From: an uncultured Parabacteroides sp.
Lineage (GTDB): Bacteria > Bacteroidota > Bacteroidia > Bacteroidales > Tannerellaceae
Length of the DNA stretch: 64,000 nucleotides
NCBI GenBank assembly: GCA_944325335.1
Contig: CALUZR010000001.1
Coordinates: 62,001-126,000 of the forward strand
Direction: 5' to 3'
Part shown: in pieces, positions 44,953 to 54,015 of the stretch
Numbering within the stretch: the first letter of the stretch is position 1
Layout: every line of letters begins with the position of its first letter
The notes under the pieces: generated by a model
Databases searched by the model: none
What the model was told of the DNA's origin: nothing
What the model saw: the letters and a program-made list of their open reading frames with translations, nothing else
Translations under genes and position numbers: made by a program

Positions 44953-44982
44953 TTGTACATCAAATAATTCTTCATACATTTG
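44953..44982 (+). promoter_or_regulatory. Consensus Bacteroidetes promoter of the susCD-like operon
   Basis: TTG (44953-44955), 19 bases, TACATTTG (44975-44982): exact match to TTG-N19-TAnnTTTG. It gives a leader of about 70 bases before susC at 45060, containing a small hairpin. Confidence 0.85.
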
Positions 44983-45059
44983 CACCTCGGTTGGTAAAAG
45001 AAGACTAACCCTACTGAATGAAATACTAATTTTATTATCCAAATTTATAACAACGCGAT

Positions 45060-48000
45060 ATGGTAAACACAGTAAAACCTATTGGCCTGTTACTCCTTCT
45101 GTCGGGGCTTCCCTTAGGGCTTGCCTCTGCAGCTCCCGAGTTAACATTAGTTAAAATGGGGGGGGTAAATGCCACTCAACAAGATTCCGCTTGTAAGGGT
45201 ATCGTTAAAGATGAATTGGGCGATCCCATTATCGGCGCTTCGATTCAAGTGAAAGGGACAACCAATGGTACAATTACCGACATGGATGGTAATTATGTCA
45301 TCACCGATGTAGAAAAGGGTGAGACGTTGGTAATCTCTTACATCGGCTATCAAACGCAAGAAGTCGTTTGGAATGGCAAAGACTTAATCATTACCTTAAA
45401 GGAAGATTCCAAGCAATTGGAAGAAGTCGTCGTAGTCGGATACGGCGTGCAGAAGAAGGCGAACTTGACCGGTTCGGTCGTTTCGGTAGATTCAGAGAAA
45501 TTGGAAACACGCCCCGTGTCGAGCATCTCGGCCGCCATTGCCGGGCAATTGCCGGGTGTGACCGCCATCCAGAACTCAGGTGCGCCGGGTAGCCAGTCCG
45601 GCTCGATCACGATCCGTGGTAAAAACTCCATCAATGCCGCCGACCCGCTGGTGATTGTCGACGGAATCCCCGGTTCGATGAGTACCATGAATGCCATCGA
45701 CCCATCAGACATTGAATCGTTTACCGTATTGAAGGATGCCGCTTCGGCTGCTATCTACGGTGTGCAAGCCGCCAATGGTGTCATCTTGATTACGACGAAA
45801 CAGGGCAAAAAGGGAGACAAGGCGACAGTAAGCTATTCCGGAACGGTATCTTGGTCATCTCCCGTGGCAAAGCGTGATTACGTCAATGCGTATGAATTTG
45901 CTACCTTATTTAATGAGGCGACCTATAATGAGAATCCAAATTCGCCGATGCCATTTAGCGAGGCCGATATCGAAGCGTATCGGACAGGCGCGCTTCCCAG
46001 CACAGATTGGTATGACGCCGCATTCAAAAAGACGGGCCTTGAGCAAATCCACAACCTCTCCATCCGGGGTGGCTCAGAAAAGACTGCTTACAGCGCCTCT
46101 ATCGGTTATACAAATCAAGATGGTCTGACCGACGATATTAACTACAAGCGTTACAATGCCCGCATGAATGTCAATGCAGACATCAACAAATACATAAGCC
46201 TCGGATTGAATGCTTCTGGATATCGTGGCGTACAAAAGGACAGCTGGGTAGGATATACAACCATCTTCCAAGGAGTAACCCGTAATTTCCCGACCGACCC
46301 GATTTATAACGAAGATGGAAGTTTCAATTACGAAGGAAAAGACAACCCAGTTGCTGTCCAAGCGAATAACACAGGTTTTAAACGTACTACAGACCAAGAA
46401 ATCAACTTGACGGGTTATTTAACCGTAAACATCCTGCCAGAATTGAGTATCAAGGGAGTTTATTCTATCCGTAACTACCAACGTAACCAAGACGGATTCA
46501 AAACACATTATACTTACGGTTCGGGAGATAACGTATATGATTCCGGCTTACGCGAAGGTTATGAGAAGTACTACAACCATAACTATTATACCGGACAAAT
46601 CTTGATTAATTACAACAAGACGTTCGGCAAGCATACGATTGGCGGTTTGTTAGGTCTTGAATCCTACGAACATACTTACAAATATACAGAAGCTGAGCGC
46701 AAAGGCGGCGGTAATGACGAATTGCAAGAATCATTGAATACGTTGGATGCCTCTTCCCAGACGAACTTAGACGGAGGATACGAAATGGCTCGTATGTCTT
46801 TCTTCGGACGTATCCAATACGATTATGCCAGCAAGTACCTCTTCGAGTTCAACCTCCGAAGCGATGCCTCTTCCCGCTTCCCGAAAGATAACCGTTGGGG
46901 TGTATTCCCTGCCTTGTCTGCAGGTTGGCGTTTGTCGGAAGAAGCCTTTATCAAAGACAATGCCGATTGGTTGAGCAACTTGAAGATCCGCTTCGGTTGG
47001 GGACGTACGGGTAACGAAGAGTTGAAAGACGATGATATTTATCCCGCTATTGCTACGTATGCGTATAGTGATGAAGACCATTTGTTAATGTTCAACAATT
47101 CGCTTTACACGACAGCTTACGAAAGCCGCTATGTCAATAACAACTTGCAATGGGCTACGGTAACGAACTACGAAGTGGGCGTGGAAGCCGGATTCTTGAA
47201 CAATATGCTCGGATTCGAATTGGCGGCTTATAAGAAGAAGACCAACGACATGTTGCTCTACTTGCCCATCCAAGGCGTTATCGGTATGGAAGCACCAGCC
47301 CAGAACGCAGGTAGCGTAGAGAACAAAGGTTTCGACTTGAATATCTTCCACAATAACCGCATCAATAGCGATTGGAGCTATTCACTCGGTTTGAACGTAA
47401 GCTACGTAAAGAACCAAATCACCAACATGAGCGGTACGGAAGGTGCTAATCCAGATAACGACAAGATGTGGAACTTGGAAGGTTATCCAATCAATGCGTA
47501 CTACGGACTCGTAGCCGATGGATTCTTCGATACGGAAGAAGAATTGGCCAATAGCCCGAAGCGTTTAGGTACGGAAAAGTTGGGCGACATCAAATACAAG
47601 GATTTGAATGGCGATGGCAAGATTACGTTGGATGGAGACCGTGCGGTCATTGGTAAGAACTTCCCAAGCTGGACAGGCGGTTTCAACTTCAGCGTAACGT
47701 ATAAGGACTTCGACTTGTCTGGTTTGTTCCAAGGCGCATTCGATGTAGATGGGTACTATGTGGCAGAAGCCGCGTATGCATTCTACAACGGAGCTACGGC
47801 CTTGAAGCGCCACTTAGACCGCTGGACGCCGGATAACCACGATGCGACTTATCCGCGTATTACCCGAACTGACCAGACAAACTTCGTGACTTCTTCTTTC
47901 TGGGTACAAGATGCGTCTTACGTCCGCTTGAAGAACTTGACGTTAGGTTATTCGATTCCGCAAACACTTCTGAGCAAGATCAACATTGCGTCGGCGAAAG

Positions 48001-48134
48001 TATTCTTGACAGGTGAGAACTTACTTACATTCACAGGTTTGGACGGAGGTTTGGATCCTGAAGAAGGTAACGAACGTGGATGGTCTTACGGAAACGTGAA
48101 GAAAGTATCTATCGGATTAAAAGTTTCATTCTAA
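45060..48134 (+). CDS. SusC/RagA-type TonB-dependent outer-membrane transporter
   Basis: A 1024-residue transporter: signal peptide (MVNTVKPIGLLLLLSGLPLGLASA), carboxypeptidase-regulatory-like domain (KGIVKDELGDPIIGASIQVK), SusC signature LEEVVVVGYGVQKKANLTGS, plug with SITIRGKNSINAADPLVIVD and a 22-strand barrel ending SIGLKVSF. It imports a nutrient with the SusD protein 29 bases downstream. The TonB box is not evident by eye. It is driven by a housekeeping-type promoter rather than next to a sigma/anti-sigma pair; two accessory genes follow SusD. Confidence 0.97.
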   Translation: MVNTVKPIGLLLLLSGLPLGLASAAPELTLVKMGGVNATQQDSACKGIVKDELGDPIIGASIQVKGTTNGTITDMDGNYVITDVEKGETLVISYIGYQTQEVVWNGKDLIITLKEDSKQLEEVVVVGYGVQKKANLTGSVVSVDSEKLETRPVSSISAAIAGQLPGVTAIQNSGAPGSQSGSITIRGKNSINAADPLVIVDGIPGSMSTMNAIDPSDIESFTVLKDAASAAIYGVQAANGVILITTKQGKKGDKATVSYSGTVSWSSPVAKRDYVNAYEFATLFNEATYNENPNSPMPFSEADIEAYRTGALPSTDWYDAAFKKTGLEQIHNLSIRGGSEKTAYSASIGYTNQDGLTDDINYKRYNARMNVNADINKYISLGLNASGYRGVQKDSWVGYTTIFQGVTRNFPTDPIYNEDGSFNYEGKDNPVAVQANNTGFKRTTDQEINLTGYLTVNILPELSIKGVYSIRNYQRNQDGFKTHYTYGSGDNVYDSGLREGYEKYYNHNYYTGQILINYNKTFGKHTIGGLLGLESYEHTYKYTEAERKGGGNDELQESLNTLDASSQTNLDGGYEMARMSFFGRIQYDYASKYLFEFNLRSDASSRFPKDNRWGVFPALSAGWRLSEEAFIKDNADWLSNLKIRFGWGRTGNEELKDDDIYPAIATYAYSDEDHLLMFNNSLYTTAYESRYVNNNLQWATVTNYEVGVEAGFLNNMLGFELAAYKKKTNDMLLYLPIQGVIGMEAPAQNAGSVENKGFDLNIFHNNRINSDWSYSLGLNVSYVKNQITNMSGTEGANPDNDKMWNLEGYPINAYYGLVADGFFDTEEELANSPKRLGTEKLGDIKYKDLNGDGKITLDGDRAVIGKNFPSWTGGFNFSVTYKDFDLSGLFQGAFDVDGYYVAEAAYAFYNGATALKRHLDRWTPDNHDATYPRITRTDQTNFVTSSFWVQDASYVRLKNLTLGYSIPQTLLSKINIASAKVFLTGENLLTFTGLDGGLDPEEGNERGWSYGNVKKVSIGLKVSF

Positions 48135-48163
48135 TCACACAACAACTATTATTATAACAAGTC

Positions 48164-49795
48164 ATGAAAAAGAATTTCATCTATATTGTTTCTATCCTGT
48201 TGCTCGGAGCCTTCTCTTCGTGTAGCGATTTCTTAGACCGCTATCCGCAAGACGAGCTTTCAGACGGCAGTTTCTGGAAAACCCAGACCGACGCGGAAAT
48301 GGCCGTATCCTACCTTTACGAATGCCTCCCGACGTGGGATACCGACGAAGACATCAATTCGGATAATGCCGTGCACGGTATCAAATGGGCGGCCGGCAAC
48401 CAATCGAAAGGTATCTACGACCCGGCCGATTATAGTTGGTCAAGCGAATATAGCTACATCCGCCAAGCCAACTTGGTTTTGGAAAAAATCCAAGAAATGG
48501 AATTGAGTGAAGAAGCCTATAAGCAGATCGAAGGACAAGCGCGTTTCTTCCGTGCGTATATTTACTTCACATTGATTCGTCAATTTGGTGCGGTTCCTTA
48601 CATCGACAAGCCGTTGGAATTAACGGATGTCGACAACATCACCCGTATGCCGCGTGAAGAGGTTTATGCAAAAGTCATGGAGGACTTCGACGTAGCGATT
48701 TCCTACCTGCCCGAAGAATGGGATGCCGACAATGCAGCCCGCGTGACGAAAGGCGCAGCCATGGCCATGAAAGCCAGAGCCGCCCTCTATTATAACGATT
48801 GGGAAGTAGCCATGACGGAGGCAAAGAATGTCATGGATATGAACCGGTATGAACTCTACGATAAAGAAAACACCGGAAAATATAAGGAGCTGTTCTGGGA
48901 AGTGGCCGATGGCTGCGATGAGTTCATCCTATACGTACAATACAATGCGCCGAACAAGACACACTACCTCATCGGTTGGGAATGTTTCCCGACATTGGGC
49001 TGGGGAGGCTTGAATCCGACGCAAAGTCTGGTGGACGCATTCGAGGATATCGAGGGCGCACCGATCAGCGAGTCTAAAATCTACGATCCGAAGAACCCGT
49101 TCGCCAACCGCGACCCGCGTTGCGAAGTCAACATCCTGCATGATGGTGAGGAGATGTATGGCGTAACGATCAAGGTCGCTCCGTTGAAATCGAGTGGCAA
49201 TACTGGTATCGCCCAGCATGGTGACGCTACCGCTACAGGTTACTACCAGCAAAAATGGTTGGATCCGAGCATCGACCCTGTTTCTACAGGCTGGGAAATG
49301 GGTAAGGACTGGGTGACGATCCGTTACGCGGAAGTCCTCTTGACCTATGCCGAGGCCAAGAACGAGCTCTCTCCACTGGATCCCTCCGCTTTCGACGCCG
49401 TGAACCAAGTGCGCCGCCGCGTAGGTATGCCGGACTTGCAAAACACTGATGCGAGCAAGCCGACTTATTGTCCGACGCAAGACGCGCTCCGTCAGCGTAT
49501 CCGCAACGAATGGCGTGTGGAATTTGCCCTCGAGGGTGGCAAGCGTCCGTGGGATATTCGTCGTTGGGGCATCGCGAAAGAAGTGCTGAATGCTCCTTTT
49601 GAAGGTCTGCGCTACAAGATCGTCGACGACCCGAATGCACCGGCTGAAGATGGTGGCAAACGCTGCATTTTATACGAGGGTGATCCTATCAAGCTCACAG
49701 GAAGCCGTTACGAAGACCATAACTACCTGCTTCCTGTTCCTCAAACGGAATTGGATTTGAATCCAGGTTTGGGTCAGAATCCAGGATATAATTAA
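48164..49795 (+). CDS. SusD/RagB-family nutrient-binding lipoprotein
   Basis: A 543-residue surface lipoprotein (signal to SSCSDFLD, Cys20) with the classic SusD N-terminus DFLDRYPQDELSDGSFWK. The helical TPR body follows, with EGQARFFRAYIYFTLIRQFG, VTKGAAMAMKARAALYYNDW and RNEWRVEFALEGGKRPWDIRRWG, and the C-terminal LLPVPQTELDLNPGLGQNPG typical of the RagB/SusD branch. It pairs with the preceding SusC. Ligand unknown, since no glycosidase is adjacent. Confidence 0.97.
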   Translation: MKKNFIYIVSILLLGAFSSCSDFLDRYPQDELSDGSFWKTQTDAEMAVSYLYECLPTWDTDEDINSDNAVHGIKWAAGNQSKGIYDPADYSWSSEYSYIRQANLVLEKIQEMELSEEAYKQIEGQARFFRAYIYFTLIRQFGAVPYIDKPLELTDVDNITRMPREEVYAKVMEDFDVAISYLPEEWDADNAARVTKGAAMAMKARAALYYNDWEVAMTEAKNVMDMNRYELYDKENTGKYKELFWEVADGCDEFILYVQYNAPNKTHYLIGWECFPTLGWGGLNPTQSLVDAFEDIEGAPISESKIYDPKNPFANRDPRCEVNILHDGEEMYGVTIKVAPLKSSGNTGIAQHGDATATGYYQQKWLDPSIDPVSTGWEMGKDWVTIRYAEVLLTYAEAKNELSPLDPSAFDAVNQVRRRVGMPDLQNTDASKPTYCPTQDALRQRIRNEWRVEFALEGGKRPWDIRRWGIAKEVLNAPFEGLRYKIVDDPNAPAEDGGKRCILYEGDPIKLTGSRYEDHNYLLPVPQTELDLNPGLGQNPGYN

Positions 49796-49874
49796 TAAAC
49801 GTTGTTACACTATCTATTTGTTCCGTGTCCCTGGCGTTCGTCTGGGGGCACGGATTCTTTTAAACCTCGCACAC

Positions 49875-51353
49875 ATGAAGCGTAAACTGCCTTTCTTCTT
49901 AACGCTCCTCCTTTTTCTCATTTACACAAGCCTCTACGCAGACGTTCTGTCGCACATCATTTTCTACCACGAGCAGCATCATCTTTTCCTTTTCTCTTCG
50001 CAATATTTCCAGCATCAGATAGAAACTGCTGGCTGGATGAGCTATTTTACCGATTTTGTCATCCAGTTCTTCTATTATCCTTGGGCGGGATGTGCACTCT
50101 TGGGGGGAATGTTGGCTTCGATTTACGGGCTTTGTTACCTGAACATCCGGATGGTCACGGGGCGGGACGATCTCTTGCAACTCTCACTGATTCCGTCCTT
50201 GTACCTCTTTTTACAGACCCTCTCGGCGGATTATAGTCTGGTGCCGGTCGTTTCTTGCTTCATCGGGTTGCTCGCGCTGGCTTTCGCGAATTTTTGGATG
50301 CGTCTGCTTTGGCGGCGTCTTCATGTCCGCTTTCCGTCGGGGAGCATTTCGCCGCGGATTCATCGTATCCTCACGCCCGCTGTCTTGACGGTGTATGCCG
50401 CTGCGGCTTTCTACCTCTTTGTCCACTCCTATAACATGGCCGAGCACCGTATGCTGAAAGCGGAACAAGCGGTGAAGGAAAAGAACTGGGAAGAGGCCCT
50501 CGCGCAAACCAGCCAATACCTGGACCGCCGCCCGAACAATGCGCTCATCTTCTATTTTCGTCATCTGGCGCTTTATCACGAGGGGAAATTGCTCGACCAT
50601 CTCTTCGACTACCCGCAGCGCTTGGGCGTCAAGGGCCTCTATTTCCCGTGGAATAGCGATAGCCGCGAGAGCGAGTACGGTCATTTCCTCTACGAAGATC
50701 TCGGCTATATCAACGAGGCGCAGCGGTGGGAATTTGAGGCGATGGTGGTCTGGGGAGAGACGGCCCCGCATCTCCTGAACCTCGCGCGATACAATATCGT
50801 CAACCACAGGCCGCAAGTGGCCCTCAAATTTATCAGGCTCCTGCAACAGTCGCTCTTTTACCGCGAAGAGGCGGATAAGCTCGAAGCAGCGTTGTACACG
50901 GGCGAGGTCGAGGGGCTCCAGAATGCGCTTTCGGGTGTCGAGACGGTGCCCGCGCGTTTCGCGAATGTGATGAATATCGGTCCGGAGCTGCTCTTTCTCT
51001 GCGAGCAGGATCCGCAAAACCGCATGGCGTTTGAGTATCTGATGTGTGACCTTCTTTTGAGCAACCAAGTGGTCCGTTTCGTCGAGCATCTTCCGCTGAT
51101 GGAGCGCTTCGACTACCCCGCGATGCCCGCGATCTTCGAAGAGGCGCTGCTGATGTACAAGCTCGGCGTCGGCGAGGAGCAGTTTGCCGCCACGGGCTTT
51201 GCGGTCAGTCCGCAGACTGAGCAGCGTTTTGCCCGTTACTATGAGCTTTTCCAGCAAAAAGACAACTACCGGCTCCGCCAAGAGTTCGGGAAAACATATT
51301 GGTACTATTTAAACTTCATAAGTCCTTATGGCAATAAAATTATTACGAATTAG
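49875..51353 (+). CDS. Inner-membrane protein with C-terminal TPR-like region, DUF6057-like
   Basis: About 492 residues: a membrane part (hydrophobic segments near residues 5-22, 65-90, 100-125 and 165-190) followed by a soluble helical region with TPR-like pairs (LKAEQAVKEKNWEEALAQTS, then NNALIFYFRHLALYHEGKLL). It resembles the DUF6057 family as I recall it; the role is unknown. The frame is open from 49818, but the Met at 49875 (MKRKLPFFLTLLLFL) gives a proper first membrane segment. It follows SusD by 79 bases and overlaps the next gene by 26 bases, so it belongs to this operon. Confidence 0.75.
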   Translation: MKRKLPFFLTLLLFLIYTSLYADVLSHIIFYHEQHHLFLFSSQYFQHQIETAGWMSYFTDFVIQFFYYPWAGCALLGGMLASIYGLCYLNIRMVTGRDDLLQLSLIPSLYLFLQTLSADYSLVPVVSCFIGLLALAFANFWMRLLWRRLHVRFPSGSISPRIHRILTPAVLTVYAAAAFYLFVHSYNMAEHRMLKAEQAVKEKNWEEALAQTSQYLDRRPNNALIFYFRHLALYHEGKLLDHLFDYPQRLGVKGLYFPWNSDSRESEYGHFLYEDLGYINEAQRWEFEAMVVWGETAPHLLNLARYNIVNHRPQVALKFIRLLQQSLFYREEADKLEAALYTGEVEGLQNALSGVETVPARFANVMNIGPELLFLCEQDPQNRMAFEYLMCDLLLSNQVVRFVEHLPLMERFDYPAMPAIFEEALLMYKLGVGEEQFAATGFAVSPQTEQRFARYYELFQQKDNYRLRQEFGKTYWYYLNFISPYGNKIITN

Positions 51354-52824
51354 CGCGTTGGCCTCCCTGTGCGTGGCAGGATGGCTGGGGATGGCCGGTT
51401 GTCATCCGCGCGAAATCCACGCAGACCATACTTCTCCGCAGATTCCCCGTATTTTCCCTGATTATACGAACGTTACCTTCCCCGTCAACATCGCGCCGGC
51501 CAATTTTTATATCCAGGAGCCGGGCGCGTCGTTCCGCACGGAAATCGGGGTGGACGACGAGGTCCTTTTCTCTCTTTCTGATAGTCGTCCGGAGGTCGTG
51601 GTGCCCGAACGCCGGTGGCGCGCCCTGCTCCAACAGGCCGAGGGGAAAAACTTTTTCATCCGCATATTTGTTAAACAAGAAAATGGCTGGACGCAATATG
51701 CCGACATCCAAAATCACGTCAGTCCGGACAGCGTGGATGCATTTCTGGCCTATCGCCTGCTGTATCCGGGCTACGAGCTCTGGAACGAGATGGGCATCTA
51801 CCAGCGCGACCTCAGCAGCTTCCGCGTGGAGCCGATTTTGGAGAACCGGCGCATCGGCAAGCAATGCCTGAACTGTCACACGGTAGCGCGGCAAAATCCG
51901 GAGAATTTCATGCTGCACGTCCGTGGAAAAGATAATGGGACGCTCATCCGCCGGGGGGGAAAGGTGGAGAAAGTGGCGTCGTTGGCCCGGGGCGCGGCGC
52001 ACGGGAATACCTACGCGGCGTGGGATCCGAGCGGACGGTTTATTGCCTTCTCGATGAACGAGATACAGCAGTTTTTCCACGCGACGGGACAAAAGCCGAT
52101 CGAGGTGTCGGATCTTGCGGCGGACTTGGGCGTCTATGATACCGAGACTCACGTGCTCCACACAGATTCGGCCCTCTTCGGCGCGGACGGGATGGAAACC
52201 TTCCCCGCCTGGTCGCCCGACGGCCGCACGCTCTTCTATTGCCGCGGGAATGCGTACACGCGCGCTACACCGCTCGATAGCCTCCGGTACGACCTCTGCG
52301 CCATCCCGTTTGATGCGTCCGACCTCCGCGCGCCCTTTGGTGAGCCGCGTTGTCTCTATGCCGCCTCGCGCGAGGGGAAGAGCGTCTCGTTTCCGCGCGT
52401 TTCGCCGGATGGGAACTGGCTGCTGTTCACGCTGTCGGACTACGGGAATTTCTCGATTTGGCACCCGGAGAGCGATCTTTATCTGATGGATTTGCGGACG
52501 GGTCAGTTCCGCGCCGCGCAGGAGCTGAACAGTCCGGACGTGGAGAGCTTCCACACCTGGTCGTCGTCGGGCAACTGGCTCGTCCTCAGCAGCAAGCGTA
52601 TGGATGGTCTCTGGGCGCGTCCTTTCATCGCTCATTTCGATACGGCGGCAGGGCAATTCGCGAAGCCTTTCCTGCTTCCGCAAAAGGACCCTCATTTTTA
52701 TGAGACGTTTACGCGGACCTTCAATCTGCCGGAATTTCTGACCGCTCCGGTGACGTTCCAGCGCGAATTGCTGGAGGCCGTCCCTCGGCAGGCATCGGAT
52801 ATCTTCCTACAGGTCCAGAAATAG
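51328..52824 (+). CDS. PD40/TolB-like beta-propeller lipoprotein with a CxxCH haem-c motif
   Basis: A 498-residue lipoprotein (signal ending AGC, Cys25). Residues about 30-175 are a beta domain; a CLNCHT motif (Cys180-Cys183-His184) matches covalent haem-c attachment; and residues 200-450 hold WD40-like beta-propeller repeats of the PD40 type (YAAWDPSGRFIAFSMNE, FPAWSPDGRTLFYCRG, SFPRVSPDGNWLLFTLS). It overlaps the end of the membrane-TPR gene by 26 bases and closes a SusC-SusD-membrane-PD40 operon. Haem attachment needs a Ccm/Ccs system; if this organism lacks one, the motif may bind something else or nothing. Confidence 0.8.
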   Translation: MAIKLLRISALASLCVAGWLGMAGCHPREIHADHTSPQIPRIFPDYTNVTFPVNIAPANFYIQEPGASFRTEIGVDDEVLFSLSDSRPEVVVPERRWRALLQQAEGKNFFIRIFVKQENGWTQYADIQNHVSPDSVDAFLAYRLLYPGYELWNEMGIYQRDLSSFRVEPILENRRIGKQCLNCHTVARQNPENFMLHVRGKDNGTLIRRGGKVEKVASLARGAAHGNTYAAWDPSGRFIAFSMNEIQQFFHATGQKPIEVSDLAADLGVYDTETHVLHTDSALFGADGMETFPAWSPDGRTLFYCRGNAYTRATPLDSLRYDLCAIPFDASDLRAPFGEPRCLYAASREGKSVSFPRVSPDGNWLLFTLSDYGNFSIWHPESDLYLMDLRTGQFRAAQELNSPDVESFHTWSSSGNWLVLSSKRMDGLWARPFIAHFDTAAGQFAKPFLLPQKDPHFYETFTRTFNLPEFLTAPVTFQRELLEAVPRQASDIFLQVQK

Positions 52825-52834
52825 CCGGCGCGGC

Positions 52835-53611
52835 CTATCCGTTGGCCGTTGTATCGGTTTCCTCGTCCTCTTTCCCGCCGCGCAGGTTCAAACGGATAGT
52901 ACGGCGGAACGCGAGGAGAATCCTATTGACATTCTTAATGATTCGCAGAAGCGCTATGCGCGCCTCTGCGTTTTTTGTTTGTAGCTCGTTGGTCAGGTAG
53001 ACGGCGTTAATGCTCTGCGCCAGAATGTCGAATGCGCGGTCTACTCGGGGGCGCTCCTCCTTCATGCTCGAGGCGATATAGCGCGAATGCGCCTGCGCTG
53101 TCCGGTTCGTGACGAGCGAGAGATAGGTTTGGTTGGCAGAATTCAGTTCCTTGGAGGCTTTTTCCAGGCCGAGCAGCTGCAGGGCGGAGGCGTAGGGTTC
53201 TTTCTGAAGGTCGCGCGCTAAGGCACTGAAGACTGCACTTTTACTCATATCATCCAGCCGGGTGGCCCATCCCGTGTCCTGAAATAGGAAGTACACCTTC
53301 TTCGCGGCCTCTTTTTTTTCCGCGTCCGTACCATAATCGCGGTAAACTTTCGTTATTTTTTTATAGAAGAGATACACCGTGTTGCGATGTTTGTCCGCCT
53401 TCAGCATGTCGTCTGTTTGGATAAATCGGCGTTGCCGGTTGAAACAGGCTTTCTCTTGTTGGAAAAAATGTGCTAACTTCGCACGTGGTTCGTTGAATCC
53501 AAGTTTCACCGCCCAGTATTCGGGGACCGCGCCCAGGATTTCTTCCATGAAATAGACATGCTGCGCATTACGCGCGTTGTGCCGAGTAAATTTATAATCA
53601 ATATGTTCCAT
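52835..53611 (-). CDS. DUF6261-like helical protein of unknown function
   Basis: A 258-residue, all-helical cytoplasmic protein with no signal peptide. It opens EHIDYKFTRHNARNAQHVYFM and is rich in Lys, Arg and Ala (KADKHRNTVYLFYKKITKVY, AEARIALLRIIKNVNRILLA). The pattern is like the Bacteroidetes DUF6261 family, often found near integrases or as copies scattered over genomes. No catalytic residues are obvious. It converges on the PD40 gene with a 10-base gap, and a repeat-rich spacer lies upstream. Confidence 0.65.
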   Translation of the reverse strand: MEHIDYKFTRHNARNAQHVYFMEEILGAVPEYWAVKLGFNEPRAKLAHFFQQEKACFNRQRRFIQTDDMLKADKHRNTVYLFYKKITKVYRDYGTDAEKKEAAKKVYFLFQDTGWATRLDDMSKSAVFSALARDLQKEPYASALQLLGLEKASKELNSANQTYLSLVTNRTAQAHSRYIASSMKEERPRVDRAFDILAQSINAVYLTNELQTKNAEARIALLRIIKNVNRILLAFRRTIRLNLRGGKEDEETDTTANG

Positions 53612-53639
53612 ATTCTTCTTTTACTTTTTGGGTTTGATT

Positions 53640-53852
53640 CCAATTTCCTGGCTGGAAAAAGGTAGCGCAAGGTACGAATTTATTTCCATTTCCTGGAATA
53701 GGCTAAGCATAAAAATTATTAATTCCCCAAATTTTGGAAAATAGAAAGCATATTGCAGAGCCATTTCCATCGGCTGGAATTTATTTTGCACCATGCAAAG
53801 CCTATTCCAGCTACTGGAAACCATGCTGCACTGTGCTTTTTCTTTTCCAGCC
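53640..53852. repeat. Intergenic array of TTTCC...GGAAA palindromes
   Basis: Repeated words TTTCCTGGCTGGAAA, TTTCCATTTCCTGGAAT, TTTCCATCGGCTGGAAT, TATTCCAGCTACTGGAAA and TTTTCCAGCC occur through this spacer, many of them palindromic. GGAATAGGC (53695-53703) and GCCTATTCC (53800-53808) form an outer pair. The rest of 53612-54015 holds only a promoter-like element. Confidence 0.8.
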
Positions 53853-53949
53853 TTATGTAGAAGGAACTTTGTAGATAAATAGGATAAGAAGGAAAAAATT
53901 TCATGCCTAAGAAAAGAAAAAAATAGCAGAAAAAAAAGCGGTTATTTCT

Positions 53950-53979
53950 TTTTTATGTAAGAAAAAGTAACTACCTTTG
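53950..53979 (+). promoter_or_regulatory. Probable promoter of the DUF1186-like gene
   Basis: TACCTTTG at 53972-53979 fits TAnnTTTG; TTT stands at the 19-base -33 position. The start codon at 54016 is 36 bases beyond. Confidence 0.6.
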
Positions 53980-54015
53980 CGAATAAAAGAATCATGAATT
54001 AAATAGAAGAGGAAT

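Larger units (their letters stand above)
44532..45059. other. Divergent spacer upstream of the second SusC gene
   Basis: About 530 bases with no gene. It contains the palindromic array (44674-44780), a consensus promoter for the rightward susC (44953-44982) and, within the leader, a short hairpin GGTT(44990)...AACC with the word CTAACCCTACTGA, which resembles CTAACCTACTGA in the leader of the other susC. Confidence 0.6.

Noticed and set aside
50211..51281. A 356-residue antisense frame opposite the membrane-TPR gene
   Set aside because: Composition is that of a shadow frame, with the membrane segments and gene overlap supporting the plus strand.
51343..52695. A 450-residue antisense frame inside the PD40 gene
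   Set aside because: Long Arg-rich frames arise opposite GC-rich coding sequence. The plus-strand frame has a signal peptide and propeller repeats.
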